A DNA stretch of 64,000 nucleotides from positions 52,700 to 116,699 of the IMG/VR virus record IMGVR_UViG_3300018405_000014, one strand, 5' to 3'. The notes below the pieces were generated by a model that was not told the origin of the DNA, did not search any database, and saw nothing but the letters and a program-made list of their open reading frames with translations. The stretch is from a virus. Below are positions 55,496 to 62,092 of the stretch, piece by piece. Position 1 is the first letter of the stretch; every line of letters starts with the position of its first letter. The position numbers were made by a program, and so were the translations under genes.

Positions 55496-55597
55496 TTAGA
55501 TGCTCTCCATTACTTCAGCGATTTTCTTGTTACGCGCAGGTGCAGTGATGGTCACAACTACGATGTAACCAACAACGATTCCAAGAAAGGTTTTCAT
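55496..55597 (-). CDS. 33-residue membrane micro-protein
   Basis: MKTFLGIVVGYIVVVTITAP is a membrane segment, followed by ARNKKIAEVMESI. A strong TAGGAGATACACCC site precedes the ATG. It resembles the next micro-protein in layout (MK-F-G start, short tail), suggesting duplication. Unknown role, but conserved translation signals argue it is real. Confidence 0.6.
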   Translation of the reverse strand: MKTFLGIVVGYIVVVTITAPARNKKIAEVMESI

Positions 55598-55653
55598 GGG
55601 TGTATCTCCTACGATTGGGGTATGTGTAGAGCAGTCCTTGATGGATTACTCTG

Positions 55654-55679
55654 TGTACTCACCACTACAATGTATTGTT
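55654..55679 (-). promoter_or_regulatory. Candidate phage promoter (TACATKRTAG-type element)
   Basis: Minus strand CAATACATTGTAGTGGTGAG, ~57 nt upstream of the first micro-protein start and downstream of the hairpin at 55719-55737 (AGAGAGG/CCTCTCT). Confidence 0.5.
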
Positions 55680-55718
55680 GAAATTATTTCGAATCGAATT
55701 TTAGAGTGACGACATAAA

Positions 55719-55737
55719 AGAGAGGATGACCCTCTCT
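55719..55737 (-). terminator. Short terminator hairpin
   Basis: AGAGAGG/CCCTCTCT stem, followed on the minus strand by TTTTATGTCGTC. It lies between the cassette's repeat and the micro-protein unit. Confidence 0.7.
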
Positions 55738-55768
55738 GGTAATTGTCAGATATAAGATTGGTTTGGTC

Positions 55769-55860
55769 AGGATTAATTTACAGCAGTCAGCATAAAGACC
55801 TACTCCCCATCCTTCATTGGATGGGGAGTAGGTCTAACGGACTTATGCCGGCAGAGCCAT
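55769..55860. repeat. 92-bp direct repeat, copy 1
   Basis: Identical to 61013-61104. It covers AGGATTAATTTACAGCAGTC, a terminator hairpin (55796-55835) and the last codons of a fibre gene (ATGGCTCTGCCGGCATAA on the minus strand). Confidence 0.9.
55796..55835 (-). terminator. Terminator within repeat copy 1
   Basis: AGACCTACTCCCCATCC/GGATGGGGAGTAGGTCT hairpin, followed on the minus strand by TTATGCTG. It is identical in copy 2. Confidence 0.9.
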
Positions 55861-56180
55861 TGCTGGGAACGCGTGCAGCACTGAATACACCTGTACCAAT
55901 GTTACTCGCATCGAGTGCGGGGGAGATCGCCGATTAGGAGTGGTTCTCCCCCGATGACTTGCCCCTTCACGCTGATAGTTACTTTAGGATAGGTTCCTGC
56001 CGTGGCGATGGATGGTAAAGTCGCATCAATACTGACATTAGAATTGCCTGAGATACTTACAGAACCTATTATGTCCTTCTTGAGTGTCAATGTAAAGGGG
56101 TTAGTGAGTCGATCGGCACTTACCGACGCTGTTGTCTTATCTAACTTAGTATCAAGCTTCTCAGAGATACTGATAAACAA
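55843..56180 (-). pseudogene. Frameshifted tail-fibre end
   Basis: The intact part from a TTG at 56180 (no better start) is typical fibre sequence: LTNPFTLTLKKDIIGSVSIS and ATLPSIATAGTYPKVTISVK, ending LLIGDLP, then RTRCE-stop at 55902. Removing one C from the CCCCC run near 55922 restores ALDASNIGTGVFSAARV, the usual fibre continuation. Removing one more C near 55870 gives PAMALPA-stop inside the 92-bp repeat. The gene therefore appears to carry two +1 indels, by decay, phase variation or base error. Confidence 0.6.
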
Positions 56181-56196
56181 CTCTGTAAACTATTGA

Positions 56197-56898
56197 CTAG
56201 ATCCAACTTGGATCTATTTTAGTGGCAGTGGTATGATTCCCAGCAGTGGTCGGCATTGCACTACCTTGTGCTGTCTGACTCATGCGATATATTCCGATTC
56301 GAGTCACTCGCTCAATTGTATTCGACGTTATCTGGGAGGAATCTGTAACTATTTTACCGAGATACATCATACCATCCGATTCAGGTAACTTCTCAAGACT
56401 TGTCCGATATCCCAATATTCCTTTATCAATACTCAGGTATATGTAGAATACTTTATTAGCAGGAGATACATCGATCGTGCTGAGCACTATGTCCTGAGCC
56501 GGAATTAATCCTAATGTACCTTGTAAATATGCCTGAATGACTTTAGTGAATCTTAATGTGAATCCGGTGGATGTTACACCCAATGGATCTGTACCCGTGT
56601 CTCCAAACTGACTCACTGGTAACTCTGACAGCGATACTGTTTCAGACAATGCATTATCGACATAAGCCTTAGAAACACCTCCGATAGAATTTAAGGTAAC
56701 TCCATGTGGATTGTTCTTATTGGCTATGTGTGAATTGACTGTTGTCAATACAGATGTCTTAATGGATTCCTTAGATGTGCCATCCAATGTGGCTGTATTT
56801 ACCGACTCAACTGCATGGGATGGCCTTGTCTTGACAAGATCATTTATGGCACTTGTGAACTCGCGCACTTTGGCGAGTAGTGTCAATAGCTGGCTCAT
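56197..56898 (-). CDS. Tail-fibre protein, paralogue 1 of 3
   Basis: 233 residues. N-module: LLAKVREFTSAINDLV, NTATLDGTSKESIKTSVLTTVNSH, NKNNPHGVTLNSIGGVSKAYVDNAL, LSELPVSQFGD. C-module: VFYIYLSIDKGILGYRTS, MMYLGKIVTDSSQI, VTRIGIYRMSQTAQGSAMPTTAG, ending KIDPSWI. AAGGACAATGAACC precedes the ATG. The whole gene is visibly richer in A+T than genes outside the cassette. Likely host-range fibre component. Confidence 0.7.
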   Translation of the reverse strand: MSQLLTLLAKVREFTSAINDLVKTRPSHAVESVNTATLDGTSKESIKTSVLTTVNSHIANKNNPHGVTLNSIGGVSKAYVDNALSETVSLSELPVSQFGDTGTDPLGVTSTGFTLRFTKVIQAYLQGTLGLIPAQDIVLSTIDVSPANKVFYIYLSIDKGILGYRTSLEKLPESDGMMYLGKIVTDSSQITSNTIERVTRIGIYRMSQTAQGSAMPTTAGNHTTATKIDPSWI

Positions 56899-56923
56899 GG
56901 TTCATTGTCCTTCGTTTACTTAA

Positions 56924-57637
56924 TTAGGTCCAATTCGGATCAAGATGAACCACTCTGGAAGGAAGGCCGCTAGTAGTAGGTATCGATTGTCCCTTTGGAA
57001 CAGATGATAATCGAAATCCTCCAAACTTAGTGAACTTGGTTATATTTATAGAATTGACTTTAGCGCTACCTGTTACTATTGTCCCAACGAACATGAGAAC
57101 TGAAGTCTCTGCGACTTGAGTCGTATGGACCACGTAAGAAGCAGTGCCATTGACAATAGTGACATAGACAAAGAATGTAGAATCTGATGGATTCGTCTTT
57201 ACCGTAGTCAGGTTTAAGATCATGGGGGCCAATGGGGCATATCTACCATTTATCAACAATGGGGTTACTTCTGCAAAATTGACCATCCATCCTGAAGACA
57301 CGGCCGTTATTAAGGGGAGGTTCGTGTCCAGTGATCCAAAGCGACTCACTGGAATGATTGATTCAGAGACCCTGCGCTTAAGCATCACCTCCACTTCACC
57401 CTTAGTATAGCTCCCTAACTGTAACGCTGTCAGTCCATGGGGATTGTTCTTGTTATTCTCATGTGCTGTTACAGTAGGATCTATCTCGGCCTTGATCTGT
57501 GCTATCGTACTTCCACCTAAGGTCTGTGCATTCTGACTTGAGATGACGTGAGCAGCAGTCTCCTTAAGTCGGACTGCTACTTGATCGAAATATATCCTTA
57601 TCCGATCAGTCAGCGCTGTTACTTTTGAGGTACTCAT
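56924..57637 (-). CDS. Tail-fibre protein, paralogue 2 of 3
   Basis: 237 residues with the same layout as its neighbours. N-module: LTDRIRIYFDQVAVRLKE, QTLGGSTIAQIKAEIDPTVTAHENNKNNPHGLTALQLGSYTKGEVEVML, IIPVSRFGS. C-module: FFVYVTIVNGTASYVVHT, LMFVGTIVTGSAKV, FTKFGGFRLSSVPKGQSIPTTSG, ending HLDPNWT. AAGAGGATTTAA precedes the ATG. AT-rich. Confidence 0.7.
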   Translation of the reverse strand: MSTSKVTALTDRIRIYFDQVAVRLKETAAHVISSQNAQTLGGSTIAQIKAEIDPTVTAHENNKNNPHGLTALQLGSYTKGEVEVMLKRRVSESIIPVSRFGSLDTNLPLITAVSSGWMVNFAEVTPLLINGRYAPLAPMILNLTTVKTNPSDSTFFVYVTIVNGTASYVVHTTQVAETSVLMFVGTIVTGSAKVNSINITKFTKFGGFRLSSVPKGQSIPTTSGLPSRVVHLDPNWT

Positions 57638-57655
57638 TTAAATCCTCTTGGGACT

Positions 57656-60556
57656 CTAGGTCCAATTAAGTTTGACGTTATCTGCAGGGTGTCCTGACGA
57701 TGTAGGTATTCCAGATCCGATTGGAGTTGTAGACATCCGCACCGTGTCAATCCGATAAACCTTTTCAACGTCAATGCGCTCGATCTGAGTTGCGTTTGTG
57801 GTCACTGTACCAATCAACATTGTCGAGAATGTCTCTATCTTTTCTGTCAACGTAATAACGTACTGCGGCGCACCATCGATCATTTCTACGTAAACGTAAA
57901 ACTTTTTATTGGTAGGTGTTGGGTGGATGTCTTTTAAATCAATGGTACGGATACCTAAGACATATGGCGATCCCATTATGAATACTGGTGTCGGGTCAGT
58001 AAAGTAAACCGACCACCCCTCAGACACATCCTGAGACGCAAGAACAATTGCTTCTGATTCAGGGGGTCTAACATACGCATCGAATTCTGCTTCGGTCTTA
58101 GCAAACGGGTAGATTATCGACTTAGTGTAAAGGTCACTTGACCATGAGTTTGAAAGGCACTGACAGAAGCCAAACGTCGGATGTACAAAGTAACCAATGT
58201 CCGTTAGTGGGATCGGGTTAAAATTAGAAAACCTAAAACTACTGGCTACAAATTCTTGAGTGGCCTTATTCCATTTAAATCGAACATTTACAAATGTACT
58301 ATTTCCAATTGTAGAGTAGTTATGACACGCTGGCCCACCAATCAATACTGCCGTTGGGGTATCATAGAAACACCACGCACCCGTAGTGAGACAATGGAGT
58401 GCTGCCGCAGGTCCAAAGCCAGTAGAATTTCCACCATATGCAACAGGTGTATATGTTTTCCCTATACCAATGCTGGTAACCACATTACCTGACTTAACAA
58501 GTCCAGTCACTTTAGATAATACACAGTAGTTGGTCCGAGTGGTAGCATTGTGAATATAGGTCCAGAAGAATGGAGGGACTCCACTTGTCTGAGGTACAAC
58601 CAATTGGCCGTATGCTGTCGTCCAAGTTCCGACCGTACCTGCAACAGATACAGCGACATTCCGGGCCGTAGTATTTAAAAGTGTACCGGAGACAGTCATT
58701 GGTGTTCCAGATACAGTCATATCTGAATTTAACTTCTGTCCTCGAGTCTCACTCACCCCGCTCACCGAAGTGAAATGGTAGCCAGACACATTCACCGAGC
58801 CGTTTACAACTTCGACTATCGGATTACTCCATGTATATAAATCGAGTCCCTTAGTGGATATATCTATCCGCTGTCTTGCGGGAGAGTACCCAGTCCGAGT
58901 TGGGTTACCATTGGCGCTCCGATATGTCCAATCGCGTGGACCTCCCTCTAACTTGACATTGACAACCGCCCTTGCCAATAAACCGTCAGATTCACGTCTA
59001 CCGATAGCATGGAGTAATATGTTTTCACTATCAATGCAGATAGCGCCGCCAATACTCGACCCTAGTGGAGTGGGAAAGAGTGGATCATCACTTGCGGTTA
59101 ATATACCTGTATTGTTACTTTGTTTTGAGAATTTTAATGTTTCAAACCGTGAGACAAAATTGGCAACGTTTGTTCTACGTATCGCGGCAGCATCTACCGT
59201 AGAACCGGAGAAAAAGTTAAACCAGACGCCATTCCGCGTCAAGATCTTATTGTCAAAGTAACCATTACCATTTGAATTAAATAGAACGTTATCGATGTCG
59301 CCTAAGAAGAAATCTCCGGAACGAGTAAAGCTTCTACCATCTTCAGATGCAATCAACTTGGCCTGATCGTTCAGACCGGGATCTACCACCGCTGTGCGTC
59401 TTACTGGATCGTAGACAACCGACATTGTGTTTGTAGCACCAGTTGAAGAAAATGAAGTTGCAAAATAACTTCTTGAACTGACTGCGATTCTAACAAGTCC
59501 CGCCTCATTTGCAGCCGCTGCAATGCCCACATTATCGCCGTGCTGTACGTTAACTGCGACTAAGGGACCTGCAACTAAAACCAATGGTTTAGTTGCAGCA
59601 TCCGTACTACTTGCAGCTGAGGCCAATGCAATCTTATTACTGGTAATGGGTCCCGAGTAACTTTGCGTGGTGATCGACGGCACTAATGTCAACTGTGTCA
59701 GAGTCCCGTTTCGGATATCCGACACTAGACATGTTCTAACGTATACCGCAAACTCACTACCTAATCCACTACCCCCTGCAAAGGTAAAGAAGTATACCGT
59801 ACCGTCTATAATGAGGTTGGCTGTTCGAGGGGAAGACCATCCCGATCCAAAACCCTCATTACCTTCGATGATACAACCTTCATGTAACTTCTCATCCATT
59901 GTACCGTTAGTCAGGGTTACAGACCAGCCATAGAACGTACCGTCTACTTCATTCTCCAGACGTGCTACAAATAACTCTTCAGAACTACAAACGATTGCAG
60001 AAAGTCGAACAGTTGAAGGTAAGAACGATGGACGATATTGCTTACCAGTACGTACTGGAGAAGTTAAACTGCCAATTTCAGCTTCGGGAATGTAACAGTA
60101 GAAAACACCACGTCTAGATCCATTAGTTCCGTTGCGCAACGCTACCAAGGTACCGTCTTCCTCCAACACCATCGCATACCCTTTATAGGTAGGGTCTGTA
60201 CTTGCACCTTCAAAACTACCTGTGACGCCTAAAGGAAGATAGTTCTGAAGACCATAGTTTGAGATAGGTAGTATACCTGGCGGTATCATAGTCTTCAGTT
60301 TATTATCAAATTCGGTCTTGGTATATATATCGAGTTGCTCTGTAGTGACATCGTGTGGATCTGTGATCTGTGAAGTATGCGCGGTAACCTTTGAAGTCAG
60401 GACTGCATTAACTTGAGTCTTCGTCTTCCCCTCTAATTTCTCTGCATTGTCTGACTGCAAGGCATTTAATCTTGGCTGTGACGCAAGGTACTTAATCCTA
60501 TTTGAAAGTATAACTAACTTACTACCGAGTTCTGTAAATTTGTCTGAAAGTGACAT
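57656..60556 (-). CDS. Large tail-fibre protein, paralogue 3 of 3 with a ~690-residue insertion
   Basis: 966 residues from the ATG at 60556 (GGGGAAATGACA upstream; 60562 and 60586 are alternatives). It opens with the shared N-module (KLEGKTKTQVNAVLTSKVTAHTSQITDPHDVTTEQLDIYTKTEFDNKL, ILPISNYG). It ends with the shared C-module (KFYVYVEMIDGAPQYVITLTEK, TMLIGTVTTNATQI, VYRIDTVRMSTTPIGSGIPTSSGHP). Between lie ~690 residues of beta-rich sequence with recurring short strands (GVFYCYIPE, LFVARLENEVDGTFYGWSVTL, GTVYFFTFAGGSG), suggesting a propeller or beta-solenoid tip. It is the largest candidate receptor-binding protein here. Confidence 0.7.
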   Translation of the reverse strand: MSLSDKFTELGSKLVILSNRIKYLASQPRLNALQSDNAEKLEGKTKTQVNAVLTSKVTAHTSQITDPHDVTTEQLDIYTKTEFDNKLKTMIPPGILPISNYGLQNYLPLGVTGSFEGASTDPTYKGYAMVLEEDGTLVALRNGTNGSRRGVFYCYIPEAEIGSLTSPVRTGKQYRPSFLPSTVRLSAIVCSSEELFVARLENEVDGTFYGWSVTLTNGTMDEKLHEGCIIEGNEGFGSGWSSPRTANLIIDGTVYFFTFAGGSGLGSEFAVYVRTCLVSDIRNGTLTQLTLVPSITTQSYSGPITSNKIALASAASSTDAATKPLVLVAGPLVAVNVQHGDNVGIAAAANEAGLVRIAVSSRSYFATSFSSTGATNTMSVVYDPVRRTAVVDPGLNDQAKLIASEDGRSFTRSGDFFLGDIDNVLFNSNGNGYFDNKILTRNGVWFNFFSGSTVDAAAIRRTNVANFVSRFETLKFSKQSNNTGILTASDDPLFPTPLGSSIGGAICIDSENILLHAIGRRESDGLLARAVVNVKLEGGPRDWTYRSANGNPTRTGYSPARQRIDISTKGLDLYTWSNPIVEVVNGSVNVSGYHFTSVSGVSETRGQKLNSDMTVSGTPMTVSGTLLNTTARNVAVSVAGTVGTWTTAYGQLVVPQTSGVPPFFWTYIHNATTRTNYCVLSKVTGLVKSGNVVTSIGIGKTYTPVAYGGNSTGFGPAAALHCLTTGAWCFYDTPTAVLIGGPACHNYSTIGNSTFVNVRFKWNKATQEFVASSFRFSNFNPIPLTDIGYFVHPTFGFCQCLSNSWSSDLYTKSIIYPFAKTEAEFDAYVRPPESEAIVLASQDVSEGWSVYFTDPTPVFIMGSPYVLGIRTIDLKDIHPTPTNKKFYVYVEMIDGAPQYVITLTEKIETFSTMLIGTVTTNATQIERIDVEKVYRIDTVRMSTTPIGSGIPTSSGHPADNVKLNWT

Positions 60557-60900
60557 TGTCATTTCCCCAACAGTGAATAAGTTCATCTAGGAATATCTCT
60601 TTACGCTCACTGAGTTCCTCTTCGCAAGCAATGCCCTTACTTTCAAAGAGTGCCCATTCGTGATAGAGATCGAGGGTTTCATCTACTACAAAGAAGATAA
60701 AGTCAAATATTGCTACGTATGTATTCTTTTTCCATCATGTCTCTCCATTGAGGATATTGTCGATATGGGATCGAATACCGGTGAGCAAGGCAGTCATACT
60801 TTCTTTAAGCTGAGTCACAATGACCATAGTTGTGCATCTCTTGAAGGGTTGGGAAGAATCGGTACATATGCATATCCGTTATCTTTGAACGGATATGCGA
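60530..60900 (-). pseudogene. Possible decayed gene (several frames)
   Basis: Minus-strand fragments that look protein-like lie in successive frames. MHMYRFFPTLQEMHNYG is followed by TQLKESMTALLTGIRSHIDN, then MEKEYIRSNI and DFIFFVVDETLDLYHEWALF...EEELSERKEIFLDELIHCW, separated by single-base shifts. A plus-strand 81-codon frame (60660-60905, GTG start) is the alternative but has an unconvincing sequence. The hairpins at 60870-60898 (GCATATCCGTT/AACGGATATGC) and 60905-60930 (GAGGAGTG/CACTCCTC) are in the same area. Confidence 0.3.
60870..60898. repeat. Hairpin GCATATCCGTT/AACGGATATGC
   Basis: An 11-bp perfect inverted repeat with a 7-nt loop, followed after 6 nt by a second stem at 60905-60930. 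60931-61012 shows no gene. It could be a terminator pair or a regulatory structure near the cassette edge. Confidence 0.55.
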
Positions 60901-61012
60901 CATAGAGGAGTGGGGGATGACACACTCCTCCGCTCAGGATCATCTTGGCCGTGAACGGCTAAAGATAATATCCTCCAGCTTCGCTCTTTATAGTCTTTTT
61001 GAATTTATTCAG

Positions 61013-61104
61013 AGGATTAATTTACAGCAGTCAGCATAAAGACCTACTCCCCATCCTTCATTGGATGGGGAGTAGGTCTAACGGACTTATGCCGGCAGAG
61101 CCAT
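61013..61104. repeat. 92-bp direct repeat, copy 2
   Basis: Identical to 55769-55860, 5244 bp away. It contains the terminator at 61040-61079 and the last 18 nt of the 61087-61593 gene, which here is in frame. Confidence 0.9.
61040..61079 (-). terminator. Terminator within repeat copy 2
   Basis: Same AGACCTACTCCCCATCC/GGATGGGGAGTAGGTCT stem as copy 1, directly after the stop at 61087, with TTATGCTG following on the minus strand. Confidence 0.9.
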
Positions 61105-61593
61105 GGCCTTACCAAGCAGGTAAGCATCCCAGGTCAGACCGCCATCACGAGTGGAGAATGCAATGACGTCACGACCAGCTGCTGAGAACTCAGGTGCTTT
61201 ACCTTCGTTCCAGTAGACGTTCGGCCAGAAGGTGATGGCGTGTGCACCAGCGTTGGTCAGGTACAGTGCCATGGTGTAGACGCGATCGGCTTCAGGCACT
61301 CGCAGGAGGGAGAAGGTAGTCGGTGCAGTGATGGTTTTGTTGAAATGGTTACCCAGCCAGCAATCCAGAGCAGAGTCAGCACCCAGGTCAACCAGACGCT
61401 CGGTGACAGCAACACGCTGCTCGCCAGTTTCAGGAGAACTCATGGCACTGGTGTCTGCGGCAAGCTGAGTACTCAGCTCATCGATCAGGCGCTCGGTTTC
61501 AGCGATGCCGTGAGCATCACCGTCTTCGATGGCGGTTTTTACTTTACCGGTGTAGTTGTTAAGCGACGCTAACAACACTGTTGGATCAGACAT
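61087..61593 (-). CDS. Tail-fibre tip-like protein
   Basis: 168 residues. The N-part is a helical stalk (LLASLNNYTGKVKTAIEDGDAHGIAETERLIDELSTQLAAD). The C-part (GADSALDCWLGNHFNKTITAPTTFSLLRVP, VYTMALYLTNAGAHAITFWPNVYWNEGKAPEFSAAGRDVIAFSTRDGGLTWDAYLLGKAMALPA) is the beta domain found at the end of many phage fibre proteins. Base composition is like the main genome, not the AT-rich cassette. Its 3' end is the source or partner of the 92-bp repeat. Confidence 0.7.
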   Translation of the reverse strand: MSDPTVLLASLNNYTGKVKTAIEDGDAHGIAETERLIDELSTQLAADTSAMSSPETGEQRVAVTERLVDLGADSALDCWLGNHFNKTITAPTTFSLLRVPEADRVYTMALYLTNAGAHAITFWPNVYWNEGKAPEFSAAGRDVIAFSTRDGGLTWDAYLLGKAMALPA

Positions 61594-61642
61594 ATAGACC
61601 TCGATGTGTTAGAAATGAAGAACCCTGTCTTCATACGATAAC

Positions 61643-62083
61643 TCAGGACTTAGGCAGGAAGGATGATTTACCCCCAACCCGAACCCCGATGTAGAAGATG
61701 CTGGCACGCCAGCGTGCGATACCCTCATCGCGCAATGCACGGTAGAAGACCTCATCAGCCTCATCGCGAGTGAGGTAACGGGCAGTACCGTCAGGACGGA
61801 TGATGGGGTTGCCACTGTAAAGCCAATCGTGCAGCGTCGCGGACTGATCCCCATAATCAGCCAGCAATGCATACACAGGGAAGAGAACGACGTTGCGCAG
61901 GCTTTTAAGGCTTGCGTAGTCGGTCCTGAACCCCTTCTTAACCACAATGGGGCCATAGACCTCATCGTAATACGTGAAGTCATCCAGCATCTCATAGAGA
62001 CGCCGCCCCAGTTGACGAGTGTCAAAGTGGGAGAACTTCCCGATCCCTAGGGTATCGGTGTATTGTGGAAATGTTAGCTGCAC
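61643..62083 (-). CDS. DUF1353 family protein
   Basis: 146 residues from a GTG at 62083 with AAGGAGTCACC upstream. The family pattern is visible: IVVKKGFRTDYASLKSLRNVVLFPV, YGDQSATLHDWLYSGNP, LTRDEADEVFYRALRDEGIARWRASIFYIGVRVGG. DUF1353 proteins are common near phage tail genes and of unknown function; the conserved Asp-His-Asp suggests metal binding. It lies between the fibre-tip gene and the large tail protein. Confidence 0.75.
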   Translation of the reverse strand: MQLTFPQYTDTLGIGKFSHFDTRQLGRRLYEMLDDFTYYDEVYGPIVVKKGFRTDYASLKSLRNVVLFPVYALLADYGDQSATLHDWLYSGNPIIRPDGTARYLTRDEADEVFYRALRDEGIARWRASIFYIGVRVGGKSSFLPKS

Positions 62084-62092
62084 GGTGACTCC

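Noticed and set aside
55769-61104. Transposon or insertion sequence
   Set aside because: The bounding repeats are direct, 92 bp and made of gene end plus terminator; there is no transposase, terminal inverted repeat or target duplication.
61609-62025. 138-codon minus-strand ORF overlapping the DUF1353 gene
   Set aside because: The DUF1353 frame (61643-62083) matches a known family and has a strong ribosome site; the other is a frame shadow.
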